A stretch of DNA of 64,000 bases, taken from positions 200,358,736 to 200,422,735 of the forward strand of contig OZ018319.1 of assembly GCA_963969495.1 (NCBI GenBank), read 5' to 3'. Numbering within the stretch: position 1 is the stretch's first letter; each line of letters begins with the position of its first letter. The stretch comes from Ceratothoa steindachneri. Taxonomy: Eukaryota; Arthropoda; Malacostraca; Isopoda; Cymothoidae. The position numbers were made by a program, and so were the translations under genes. Below the pieces are notes generated by a model. That model saw only the letters and a list, made by a program, of their open reading frames with translations, was not told where the DNA came from and ran no database searches. This document shows positions 11,070-21,343 of this stretch, piece after piece.

Positions 11070-12766
11070 AGATTTTTTTTTTTAAATTTTAGGAGCCCAT
11101 CTGGCGACTGCCTACTCGGGCTAAAGCCTACTAGTAGGCTAGATTAAAAAACGACGATAAAAACAAGAGAAAGACTAAGCACAGGCTAAAAGAAGCAAAA
11201 AAAAAAAAACGAAAAAAAAGCAGAAAGGCAAAAAGAAGGAAGCGCGCTCCAGCGTCGGGGGCAGGCCAGTCTTCCCCCGACGCAGGAACAAGGGACCTAC
11301 AAAAAAAACAGTCAAATAAGGTGGAGGAGGCCAGCCTCCTCCAAAAAATCGTTAGTAGACAAGTCTTTGTGCACGAACCCGTCCCGAGTGCGAGGGACAG
11401 GCGATAGCGACCCCGCCCATCTTGGTACCGAGACAGGTAACGTGCGCGTGAAGATCACCCAGAGTGGGAGATTCAACAAGAATGTGCCTAACAGTCTGGG
11501 GTACAACGCAGTGTTGACAGTAGGGCGCTGGCGAGCGCTCCATCAAATGGCGGTGCGTCCCGCGAGTGTGTCCAATTTGGAGACAGCAGAAAGCAACCTG
11601 AAACCGTCGCGGCATTGTGTGGTAGGTCCATGGGAAAAGACACGGCGCAATGGCACGCAACTTTAAGTTCCTCTCGGCCGTCTACCATCGTCTTTGCCAA
11701 GCTACCCATAGTCATGCCATGTAATCGGTGTGAGGAAGAGCGAAACGCTGATCTGGTCGCTCAGTCCTCGCGGACTCTTGGCGTCCTTCCTCATTCACCG
11801 CAATTCCTAGATGTCCAGAAACCCAGCAAAGGATAATCTCGACATCTGCCCGGCTCGCAAAAACAGTGGCGTCACGGATATCGCGAACCAGGAGATGCGG
11901 AGATTCCAATGCCCCGAGAGCATTCAGGGCGCCTTGAGAGTCGCTGAAAATCACAATCTGGTCTCAGAACCGGGCACTTCCCGTTATCTCCCGTACCGAT
12001 CAGTGTATTGCAACCAGCTCGGCCGTTAAGACAGACGCAGAGCCCCGCTGACTTCAAACAGAGGAGGGGATACGGCAGGGAAACTGACCCCTTCTTGGGA
12101 CTGGAGCCATCCGTATACACTCGCACGGTTCCAGTGTGACACGAAGTGTACTCCAAAAAGGTCGAAAGCATTACTCCCAGCGCTGTATAAGCTTTGGGAG
12201 CAGAGGAATGGCGACAAATAGTCAAAGGTGGTACCCACCAGGGTTACGGGCTGAACCAGGGGCGGCACCGGCCCGAGAGCTATACTTAGCTCTCGAAGGA
12301 GTTTCCTGGCCCTAAGCATAAAGGGCTTAAGGTATGACTGGCGTCTCTCTGCGGCATAGGCACCGTCGATATCAGCTGCGGATGCAGTGAGAGCTATTGG
12401 AGACTGGGGAAGGCGCCGCGCTCGCGCGTACAGCCAAATAATGCACTGTGCACGGCGCAGAGCGAGTGGCATCTGCCCCAGCATCGACTAGTAGGCTCTC
12501 AAATGGGGGAAGTGCGGACGGCACAGGTCGCGAGGCGAAAGCCGGTGTGGTGAATCGAATCCACTTTCTGCTATACACGCTCGGTTGCGGATACACAAGA
12601 CTCGCATCCGTAGTCGAGCTTCGAACGAACACAGGATCGAAAAAAGTAAGGCGGTAGCCCTATCAGCGCCCCAGGCGCTGAACGTCACGGAACGAAGAAT
12701 GTCCATGGCGCGGGTACAAGAGACCCTAAGGCTGCGAATATGAGCGTCCCAGGTGAGGCGTCGATC
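11070..12766 (-). mobile_element. I-group LINE copy 1, 5'-truncated
   Basis: This minus-strand copy has its 3' end at 11,070 (T-rich tail on the plus strand) and its truncated 5' end at 12,766. It is flanked by the 10-bp duplication AAAGCAGTGC at 11,060-11,069 and 12,767-12,776. From 5' to 3' it carries the RT thumb/C-terminal region, RNase H and the C-terminal zinc motif. RNase H landmarks include VYTDGSS, IFSDSQGALNALGALE and FCWVSGHL-like residues near 11,780. The C-terminus includes YCQHCVVPQTVRHILVESP, where the last Cys of the CX2CX7HX4C motif is Ser. The 3' UTR has the family hairpin at 11,125-11,140. Frameshifts break the ORF. Confidence 0.88.
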
Positions 12767-13210
12767 AAAGCAGTGCTATTAATACGGCTAATAGGGTAAT
12801 GGGGTTCATTGAGAGGACAATTTTGCTGTACAAGTTTGGTCGCCATATTATAGGATGGATGTTGCTTTGTTTGAATTTGTTCAAAGGGGGATGACTAAGA
12901 TGGGTTGATGAGCTGACCTCATGATGAAAGGCCTAAAAGAGACTAAATCTACATACGTTAGAAGATAGGAAGAGTTCTTATTTTTAGTGAACAAGATAAG
13001 ACACAGGGCAATGGGTTTAAACTGGAAAGTTTAGGTTTAAGAAATCGAGTGGTAGATCAATGGAATATGCTTAGTAGTCAGGTGATAGAAGCATACCTCT
13101 TGGGGAATTTTAAGACTTAAAAGATTTATCGACGAGGATGCTAGGTGGGACTGACCTTTGGATTGAGAATAGTAGCTGCCTCGCATAGACTTTTACACAC
13201 TCCTTTTTAA
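12767..13210 (+). mobile_element. CR1-like LINE, C-terminal portion (right half)
   Basis: After the duplication, the sequence continues the plus-strand LINE with AINTANRVMGFIERTILYKF, exactly the continuation expected after SDLRLRKQC at 11,069. The end of the protein follows, around 12,980-13,130, in a degraded form similar to the minus-strand fragment at 3,545-3,805. The 3' limit near 13,210 is approximate. Confidence 0.75.
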
Positions 13211-13296
13211 ATGTTCATATGTAAATCCCCCACCCCGGGGAGTTAAGGGAAACAAACGACTCTGCCCCCAACGTCAAAGAGCACTATCGCACTGAC

Positions 13297-13522
13297 CTTT
13301 GAGGTAGGATCCGTAGTATTTCGTGACATAGGGCGAGTCGCACTGCGAAAGCACCATGATCTCCTGCTGGATGTCCTCGATCTCATCTTCGGCTTGCTCC
13401 AGGTCGATGATTTTGATGGCGACCACCTCCTGACTGCGGTTATCAATGCCCTTGAACACCTCGCCGAAGGAGCCCTTGCCGATTCGCTCTTGCTTCGTGA
13501 ACAGCAGCTCGGGGTCGACCTT
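13297..13522 (-). CDS. exon of a GCK-III (STK24/25/26-type) Ser/Thr kinase
   Basis: This 226-bp exon encodes the start of a protein kinase domain. The acceptor is CTTTGCAG before 13,522 and the donor is AAAG/GTCAGT after 13,297. The 75 complete codons read [19 protein letters not shown] onward. Visible kinase features are the glycine-rich loop GKGSFGEV, the VAIK lysine that binds ATP phosphates, the acidic helix [14 protein letters not shown] with the alpha-C glutamate, and [17 protein letters not shown]. These are hallmarks of GCK subfamily III kinases (STK24, STK25, STK26), which work with MO25 and CCM3/STRIPAK in cell polarity, Golgi and cytoskeletal control. The frame is fully open and conserved, unlike the surrounding repeats, so it is very likely a functional exon, ending in phase 1. 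No other exon of this gene is visible, so its introns must be long and repeat-filled. Confidence 0.93.
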
Positions 13523-13678
13523 CTGCAAAGCGAAACGCCAAATGAATCAGTCGGGTGGTCGCTCGAGGCATCGACACAAACCCCTATACGAGCACCCCCC
13601 GCGCCTCCGTACAAATCCATGTTTCCGAGACGACGCACTAACCATCATCAGTCAGCACCAGAACCTCAACACCAGGAA
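13523..13678 (-). other. intron sequence upstream of the kinase exon
   Basis: The sequence directly upstream (minus strand) of the kinase exon ends in a pyrimidine-containing GCAG acceptor and shows no coding similarity before the LINE copy begins. Confidence 0.6.
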
Positions 13679-15970
13679 TTTTTTTTTTTTTTTGGGGGGG
13701 GGAGAGCCCATCTGGCGACTGCCTAATTGGGCATAAGTCGCCGTACACAACACCGCCTACAACTAGGGTATATTAAAAAACAAATAATATGTAAATGACA
13801 AATAACAACGATAAAAAAGGACAGAGGCTTAAAAAAAGCTAGGAAGGAAGCGTGCTTCGGCGTCGGGGGTAGGCCTGCTCCCCCCCCTGGCGCAGGAGCA
13901 TGCGACCTACAAAAAAAACCCAATAAAACCAGTCAAATAAAGTGGATGAGAGCAGCCTCCTCTAAAAAGTCGTATAATCCACAAGTCTGTGTGCAGGAAC
14001 CCGTCCCGAGTACAAGGCACAAGCGGTAGCGACCCCGCTCGTCCCGCTACCAAGACAGGCAACGTGCACGACGCTACCGAGACAGGCAACGTACACGAAG
14101 ATCACCGAGACTGGGACATTCAACAAGCATGTGCAGATGTCTGGAGGACAACGCAGTCGTCGCAATAAAGTGCAGGTGAGGGCCCCATCAAATGGCAGGA
14201 AACGGCCACGCAGGGGGAGGGGGGGGGGCTGGTTTTAGCCGAAGCTTGGCGTCAACCCTTTGTGCCACCACCTCAACCATGGAAGGGCCCGGGGAGGATA
14301 GAAAACGCCGAAGGATTCCTAATCGGCGCGGAAAAGTACGTGTTCGTAGGCGTGGAGGAGCCAGGAGGAGAGTGCTTCTTTTAATGAGTCAAAATTACAT
14401 CTCAGGCAGCGCTGGGCGCGCCAGGACCAAGTCCTTCGCCTTGCGGAATGAGAGGCGATCCGCAGGCATGAACGGCTAGAATTTCTTGCTTCCGAGGAGA
14501 TACACCCCACATTGTTTCGAAGAAAGTGTGTGTGGGGAAACGACCGTGCTCGTAGGCATAGGACGTCCCGGGCAGTGCCGGGCGCATCAAGATCAAGTCC
14601 TAATGCTCGCGAAATAGGAGACGATCCTGGGACTGTACGGCCAGGATTTCTTTCTCAAGAAATACACACCACATTGCTTCGCCGAAGCGGGATGCGGCTC
14701 TCCGACAATTAACACACTCGGCCACACATGATTTGGAATTATCGTGTGTGACCTGGGAGCAACTTACACAGACTTCGGCTAACCCCGACTTTGCAAGTCT
14801 ACATGAGCGTTTCGTATGGCCGAAACGGTAGCAGTAATAGCATGATGTATTCCAAGAGTTCCCTCGCATAAACCATTCCTGAAGATCCTTCCTTGAAATG
14901 GAGGTCTTGGGGATGTCTCAGGGGCATCAGCCGGGGAAGGCGATCCCTCCTCTCCTCGTGAGGCCTCGAGGACCCGAGACGTCTAAAGAGGAGCTTGCAC
15001 AGGGGCCGAGTCGGGTTCCGTGCTTGGCACCGAGCCCGGGTTCGACACCTTGGAAGATCCTACCATCTGGGGATGGGTCACCTCCATGTGGTCATGCTCC
15101 TACCCAAGATATCACGGATCCCATTCGAGGAACCTTTTGTCAAGTTGTGGGCCGGCGAACCGGCATCCGTCAGGAAAGAGAGGGGGGCAGGTACAATGAC
15201 CCCCTGCAAGCTGGTTAGGCATGCAGGGAGGATATTAGCGAGCGCGAGTTGACAGGCTCTGCCAATCCCTTTTCCCCCTAAGGGGGTTGGCACTATTATG
15301 GGCCGCTTGCCTGCTTTCTCGGCAGTACCCTTGGAAAGTAAAGAGGGGACCACCGTTGAAAAAAAGCGAGTCGCCGTCGACTCCTGAGATGAGGGTTAGG
15401 GGGAGTCTCCTGCATCCGTAGGCATACGAGAGGAGCAAGCCTCCTCTCCGGTTGAATAGGTTTGGAGGGTCCCCTGCGAAAGCATAGGGAGGGGGGGGGA
15501 GACCTCCAGTTTTTTCGGTAGAGCTGCTCGAAGGCGGCTCCGATGATGGTAAAGGATGGGGGGTCGATTGGGATTTTAAAGAGCCTTCATCGATGGGCAT
15601 TGTGACCCTGTTATTTCACGGGACACAAACGCTAATCACTCCACGCAGTAGCCCGCTCTGCGAGGGATGAATACGGACCCGGCAAAGCCAGTTGCCGCCG
15701 TTTGAGGCCACTCCTCCCGCCTAGTGGCCTGGCAGATCATCAGCATGGCGGTTCCACCTTAGGTTCGGCGTAAAATTGATAGTATGAAGAGAGAGAGAAA
15801 AGGTGATGTGAGGAAGGTGAGGGGGGGGGGGTGAAGCAAGTTGTTAAAAAAACCACCATCCCAAACCGGAGCTCATGGGTGAGGGAGCGTTGTCCTCTCC
15901 CCCTCAGCCCTGATCCGGACGGGGTGCTCAGCAAGGCGACCAGAAAAGCAAATCGCAGTGCCACTTACGG
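13679..15970 (-). mobile_element. I-group LINE copy 2, ORF2 deleted
   Basis: Both ends are present: the T-rich 3' tail at 13,679-13,693 with the 3' UTR (degenerate hairpin at 13,754-13,769), and the 5' terminus near 15,970 (CTTACGGG on the plus strand). The 3' part stops in the C-terminal segment of ORF2 near 14,195. The next base block, from about 14,205, is ORF1 gag, so almost all of ORF2 (endonuclease, RT, RNase H) is missing. The copy sits in the intron upstream of the kinase exon and in the same orientation as the kinase gene. I could not find a convincing target duplication. Confidence 0.82.
14205..15600 (-). pseudogene. ORF1 (gag) of LINE copy 2
   Basis: The best-preserved section, 14,600-14,869, encodes CYYCYRFGHTKRSC, then CVSCSQVTHDNSKSC and a start of CVNC, i.e. 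a series of CCHC-type zinc knuckles as in gag-like ORF1 proteins of I-group and Jockey LINEs, which bind the element RNA. The C-terminal basic/proline-rich part lies below 14,600 in other frames. The Ser/Pro-rich N-terminal part lies around 15,235-15,600. Frameshifts are numerous, so it is not expressed as a full protein. Confidence 0.75.
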
Positions 15971-16194
15971 GATTGCTCCTCAGAAAGAACAGTATGACGG
16001 CACTGCCTCGGCATCTTCAACAAAAAAACAACGCACCATTGCGGACATAACCATGCCTGCTTTATTGATTCAGGTTTTTTTAACTACCTACATCATTCAT
16101 ATGTTCCTAGGGTATCTTGCAACACAATCAAAATTACATCTCTGTGTTATAGGTTTTATGACACCTCCGGCATAAATAAAAGTACGACTTCTGG
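15971..16194. other. unassigned AT-rich sequence
   Basis: No gene or repeat recognised between the LINE copy and the Tc1-like fragment. Confidence 0.5.
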
Positions 16195-16420
16195 GATTTG
16201 TCTTCGCTGGATATTAACTTGAGGGGTAAATCTTGATAGATGGTGCTCCATTAATGGTCGGCAGTTGTTATAATTTTACCGAATTTCGCTTCTCAATCCG
16301 TCTTTCGATGATCTCCTATTGCTTCTCAATCGGATTGAGATTTAGGGAGTTTCTATGCCAAGGGCCTATCTAGGTGTTAGCGGGGGAGTCCAAGCCATTG
16401 CGTTCCTTTTGCCCGATGAC
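16195..16420 (-). pseudogene. Tc1-like transposase C-terminal fragment
   Basis: The minus strand reads GLDSPANT, then a stop, then WHRNSLNLNPIEKQ and EIIERRIEKR. This matches the end of Tc1-type DDE transposases (W...SPDLNPIE.LW..L..R), with the third catalytic residue region present but the middle and N-terminal domains absent. Stops and the short length make it a relic. Confidence 0.45.
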
Positions 16421-16693
16421 GTCTGAATCTCCATCACGCTGGAGACTACTAAGCCGCATATTAATGCTTATGAATCGTTCTTAAAAGTTGCTCTTAGTAA
16501 AAAATTTTATAACATTCTTTCTTTATACAGGTTTTATTGCGAAATTTGACTCTGCCAAAGCATTTGCACAAGACTGCACTTGGGTGAAGTATCATCTTCC
16601 ATGTATATTCACTAACTTCACCCACTGTCTTTACGACGGCATCTAAAAACTTTCTTACGAAGATACTCGTATTGGTTTTCATTTTGATAAATA

Positions 16694-18010
16694 CGGGGTC
16701 TTTTTTTTACGTCCTATTTTTGAAGTTTAATAAAATCAAGAATAATTTTGTCCTCATAATGAAACTTTCCGAAGTTGTTGGTAATAGTTGTCAGTATTTT
16801 TGTAGAAGTTATGCCAGTTTTAGTGAAGCATTGATTTTAAAAAAAATTTCGCTGAACTTTCAGATATTTATCGACTATTAAAACCAATTTTATTTGCTTA
16901 AAATTAACAAAAAACTAAGACTAATAATCAGTTTGTATAATTAACATAACTTAATTTATTTGAAGATTCTTCTTTTCAAATGCTGACCATTCTTCCCATA
17001 ACATTCATTTACTCGTGACGAGGTTGCTCTCATCACTTTTTTTAATAGTTCTTCGAAGATCAATGTTATTAATTTCTTTAGCGATATTATTTTTTAGTTG
17101 CTGGATACTTCTAGGATTATTACGGTAAACACGATCTTTTAAATATCTCCATAAAAAAAATCCAAAAGTGTTAGATCGGGGTATTTTGGAGGCCACTTAA
17201 ATTCACTGTTTCGAGAAATGTTTTTTTCGCTGAAGTCTCGTCTTAACAACTGTATTAATTCATCCGATGTATGTGATGTTGCACCATCTTGCTGGGAAAA
17301 AAACAGTTGTCGTCTATTTCGAAGCCTTCGAAAGTTCGGTAAAAAATATTCTTCAAGCATCTTTCGCCATTCACAGTGATTGAATTTCCATTTTCATTCT
17401 CATAAAACTACGGCCCAATGATCTTCTGAGGTGTTATCGCACACCACACATTGGTTTTTGCAGGATGCGGCTCTTTCTGGTGTATAGCTTCTGGGTTGTG
17501 ATCTGACCATATTATGTTGTTCTGTTTATTATCGTATCCGCTGAGATGAAAGTGCGTGTCGTCCGACATTATCACGAGCGGTACATCAACTTCCCCAAAT
17601 TTTCGTATAAATTCTTCTGCATACGATTTTCTTTTCGCGAAATCGTCTCCTTCTAATTTTTACACAACCTGAATCTTGTATGGCTTAAGTTTCAGTTTTT
17701 TCTTCATTACATTGTATGTTGCACTTTTTGACAATCACACTTGTTCTGATCTTCTTTTCAACGCTAAGAATCGAGCATTCCTAAAATCACTTTTTTTAAC
17801 AAAACTCTTTACGTTTTCGTTTCTAGCATAAACATGACCGATTTACTAAAAGTGGCATAACTTCTAAAATAATAAATGAATTAATTAGCTATTTTAGGAC
17901 AAATAACCTACAACTATTACCAATAACTTCGCAAAGTTTCATTGTGATCGCAAAATTATTCTTGATTTTATTAAACTTCCAAAGTAGGAGATGTAAAAAA
18001 AAAGACCCTG
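16694..18010 (-). mobile_element. IS630/Tc1-mariner element with long TIRs
   Basis: Imperfect inverted repeats of about 135-170 bp (16,694-16,830 and 17,841-18,010) enclose a transposase reading frame on the minus strand. The ends read CGGGGTCTTTTTTTT and, reverse-complemented from the right, CAGGGTCTTTTTTTTTT. Inside both arms is AAGTTTAATAAAATCAAGAA. The element is flanked by TA on both sides (16,692-16,693 and 18,011-18,012), the standard target of this superfamily. Its total of 1,317 bp is a usual full length. Confidence 0.88.
16995..17830 (-). pseudogene. IS630/Tc1-mariner transposase, decayed
   Basis: The minus strand encodes, with a few stops and frameshifts, FVKKSDFRNARFLALKRRSE, then EEFIRKFGEVDVPLVIMSDD with THFHLSGYDNKQN, which carries the first catalytic aspartate. 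NVWCAITPQKIIGP follows, then FFSQQDGATSHTSDELI with the second aspartate, and WPPKYPDLTLLDFF with the third, followed by YLKDRVYRNNPRS. This is the complete catalytic domain of a DD34D-type cut-and-paste transposase. The N-terminal DNA-binding region is not recognised between 17,700 and the right TIR and may be deleted. The stops make it inactive. Confidence 0.85.
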
Positions 18011-18012
18011 TA

Positions 18013-18848
18013 CAATAGTAGACAACTCAGACATTCATAAGGGGAGGTCCACAAGAGGACTGCTACACTTGGTACCCAGTAGGAGTCGCACCCTCCCGGC
18101 CCCAGCGCCTCCCATAGTCTCGAACTAGATTGGAAACTACCTGGACTTTATTTACTCCTTAGAGACATTTCCTTTTTGTCCCTGTTTCTAACATTTTACA
18201 AGTATACTTTCACCCATTTCTTTGGTGGGTGGTTAATATTGTAGGGTAGTCGCCAATCATCCCCCCACTATGGCTCCCGTTGGGGTTGTAGAGTTTGATA
18301 TACTGTACCTCTATTCTTTCCATCCAACTCCACCCCACCCTCATCCTTTCTCTTCATTATCGTATTGCGCACGCGCAACATGATGGCAAGTAACATCTGG
18401 AGGCTCGTGTGCCGTCCTCCACACATTTTCCCTTGCGCTACCTTCACTACTTTCTGTACAGATCTTCCCCTATTAACTTTCTACAAGATTCGGCCTCGTT
18501 GCTATTGCTCTTTAAATAAAAAAAAACAACGTGTGGTTTATTTTGTAGATTTTTGAAAAAAAATTCGGCCTCCCCAAAACATTAAGGGGGATCTCTTAAT
18601 AAGAGGTCCTGGCAAAAAATGGAAGGTCCATAAGCCTGAAAGTGGAAGAGAAAAGACCACAGGGGGCATTAAGAAGATATAAGATGCAGGAGCCAAAATC
18701 AGACAGATCCTTCGCTCGCTTGTAAGGGGAACTCAGGCGCAGTCTCTTTCGAATCGAGTCTTCAATTCACCCGGGCTTGCCAGTCGACTGCCTGGCGAAT
18801 TGGCGCCAGGAGAAGGTGCAGCACCTTCAAGTACGTGTTGCAAGTCTA
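18013..18848. other. unassigned sequence
   Basis: No gene or element recognised. The sequence contains a short palindrome TGCGCACGCGCA near 18,366 and ends at the T-run of the next LINE copy. Confidence 0.5.
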
Positions 18849-20126
18849 CTTTTTTTTTTAGCGCCAGTCTCGCGGCTGTTTACAGATCGCTGTAATTAAC
18901 TTACAGCCTAATGCTAGGCTGGATTAAAAAAAAATCAACCATAAAGAAAGGCAAAAAAAAAACCCACACACCAACCTCAAAAAGTCGAATAAAATAGAGG
19001 ATGCCACAGCCTTCTCGAGCTAATATTCCATAAGTCTGAGTGCACGAATCCGTCCCGAGTACAAGGGACAAGCGGTAGCGAAACCCGCTAGTCCCGGTAC
19101 CGGGACAGGTAGCATGTGCAAAGATCACCCAACAAGAATGTGCCGAACAGTCTGGGAGACTACGCAGTCTTCACAATAAGGCGCAGGCGAGCGCTCCATC
19201 AAATGGCGGTGCGCCCCGCGAGTGTGTCCAATTTGAAGACGACAGAAAGCGACCTGAGGCCGTCGCGGCATTGGGGAGTAGGTTCATGGGAACAGTCAAG
19301 GCGCAATGGCACGCAACTTTAAGTTCCCCTCGGCCTTCTCCCATCTTTGCCAAGCAGCCCGAAGTGCTGACCTGATACCTGTCAAGTAATCAATGTGAGG
19401 AAGAGCAACACTGATATTTTCGCCCAGTGCTCGCGGACTCTATGACGCCCACATTCCCATGTCCAGAAACCCAGCAGAAGATAATCTCTACCTCCGCCCT
19501 GTTCGAGGCAACCGTGTCGTTACGGATACCACGAACCAGTCGATGTCCAAGAAATAAGATAACATTTGGCGGAAACCAGTCAGAGTTGACGGATCTCTTC
19601 TCGGCTTGCGAAAAGTAAGCATGGTAGCAATTCGCCCAAAATCTGGAGAGATACCCTACGACCAGATTCTAATGAATATAGCTAAAGGAAATGCAGACTC
19701 GGTTAGCAAGGTTTTGAAGCTCAGGACAGAGGGTCGTATCCGCGCACAAGAAAGTGGGTAACGCAACTTGTTTAACGAAAACATGTTATTGAAGGGGTTT
19801 CCTCTTCTGTGGGTTAAGTCCAATAGACGGACTTCAGATGCCATGCGTCGGACTTGGAATGTAGTAGGTAGAGCAGTAGCAGGTTGGGTTAGACAATGTG
19901 GAGAAAGCGGTCACGAGGGACTCCATCAGGAAATCAAGGTCCAGGATGGAACCACCGTCTTCCTAGAGAACGGGAGTAAAGTCTTGGTTGAATCTCCACC
20001 TAATCCTATTGGTATGAATCACTTCTACAAAAGGGGTCCCCCAAATTGAATCGATATACGCATGTCCTAGGGGACAATGGTGAGCTGCTTCGAATGGAAA
20101 CGGAATATGACCTTCGTCCGACCAAA
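18849..20126 (-). mobile_element. I-group LINE copy 3 (old), 3' part
   Basis: The 3' end has a T run at 18,849-18,859 followed by the UTR hairpin at 18,905-18,920. The C-terminal ORF2 region extends to about 19,530, where the sequence jumps to the RT finger and linker region, matching 22,480-23,100 of the full-length copy with many substitutions. This copy was then interrupted at 20,127 by the full-length copy of the same family. Its continuation is at 26,899-27,110. It is clearly older than the insertion inside it. Confidence 0.78.
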
Positions 20127-20139
20127 GTTATACAGGATA
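20127..20139. repeat. target-site duplication, left copy (13 bp)
   Basis: GTTATACAGGATA here and again at 26,886-26,898 flanks the full-length LINE insertion. Confidence 0.9.
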
Positions 20140-20155
20140 TATATATTTTTTTTTA

Positions 20156-20225
20156 CAGCCCATCTGGCGACTGCCCACTTAGGCATAAGTCGCCGGACAC
20201 ACGACAGCCTAAAACTAGGCTACTT
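20156..20225 (-). other. 3'-UTR hairpin pair of the I-group LINE
   Basis: On the plus strand, GGCGAC (20,166-20,171) pairs with GTCGCC (20,189-20,194), and AGCCTA (20,206-20,211) pairs with TAGGCT (20,216-20,221) around a 4-base loop. The same arrangement occurs at the 3' end of the other copies. It is probably the structure recognised by the element's own reverse transcriptase. Confidence 0.7.
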
Positions 20226-20382
20226 TAAAATAAGCATGTAAAAACATAACAATCATAAAATTGGAAAAAAATTAACAATTAGGAAGCAATCTCCGAAGTC
20301 GGGGGGAGGTCCCCCTCACCCCAGCAAAGGAGCGTGCAAACTACAGAGAAAAACAAAATATAAAAAATAAAATAAAAACTAC

Positions 20383-21330
20383 TTAAATAAGGAGAGAAGC
20401 CCGGGCTCCCGCCCCCCAAAAATCAACAAGTCCACAAGTCAAAGTGCACGAACCCGTCCCGAGTACAAGGGACAGGCGGTAGCGACCCCGCCCATCCCGG
20501 TACCGGGACAGGTAACGTGCGCGAAGATCGCCCAGACTGGGACATTCGACAAGAATGTGCCGAAAAGTCTGGGGGACGACGCAGCCGTCACAATATGGCG
20601 CAGGTGAGCGCTCCATCAAATAACGATGCGTCACACGAGTATGTCCGATTCGGAGACGACAGAAAGCGACCTGAAGCCGTCGCGGAGTTGGGGGATAGGT
20701 CCATGGTAACAGTCGCGGCGCAATGGCACGCAACTTTAAATTCCCTTCGACTGTCTCCCATCTTCTTTGCCAAGCAGTCCGAAGAGCTGCCCGTATTCCT
20801 GCCATGTAGTCTGTGTGAGGAAGGCGAAACGCTGGTCCGGTCGCAGAGTCCTCGCGGACTCTTTGACGCCCTCATCAGCGCGCTCATTCCCCGCAATTCC
20901 TACATGTCCAATAACCCAGCAGAAGATAATCTCAACATTCGCCCGGCTCGCCAAAACCGTCGCGTCACGGATATCGCGAACCAGGAGATGCGGAGATCAC
21001 AATCCGGTCTCCAACCGGGCACGTCGCGTAATCTCCCGTACCGAGTGGTGTATTGCCACCCGCTCGGCCGTGAAGACAGACGCAGCGCAGGGCAGAGCCC
21101 CGCTGACTTCAAACAGAGGGGATACGGCGTGGAAGCCGACCCCCTCTTGGGACTTGGAGCCATCCGTATACACTGGCACGGTTCCAGCGTGACACGAGGT
21201 GTGCTCCGAAAAGTTCGAACGCAATACTCCCGGCGCCGTACAAGCTTTGGGAGCAGAGGCGTGGCGACAAATAGCCAAATGTGGTACCCTCCAGGGTGGC
21301 GTCCTGGGCAGAACCAGGGGCGCCACCGGC
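20383..21330 (-). pseudogene. ORF2 C-terminus of copy 4: RNase H and CCHC motif
   Basis: The RNase H domain starts with VPVYTDGSKSQEG, carrying the first catalytic aspartate, and continues with VFTAERVAIHHSV, carrying the glutamate. A deletion of about 60 bp near 20,995 removes the SDSQ segment seen in other copies. The domain then resumes in another frame with ASRANVEIIFCW and GHVGIAGNERAD, which ends with the last catalytic aspartate. The C-terminal tail (20,383-20,805) has RLRIGHTRVTHRYLMER followed by the CX2CX7HX4C zinc motif in YCDGCVVPQTFRHILVECP, typical of I-group ORF2 proteins and probably involved in nucleic-acid binding. The deletion and frameshifts inactivate it. Confidence 0.85.
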
Positions 21331-21343
21331 CCGAGAGCTATAT

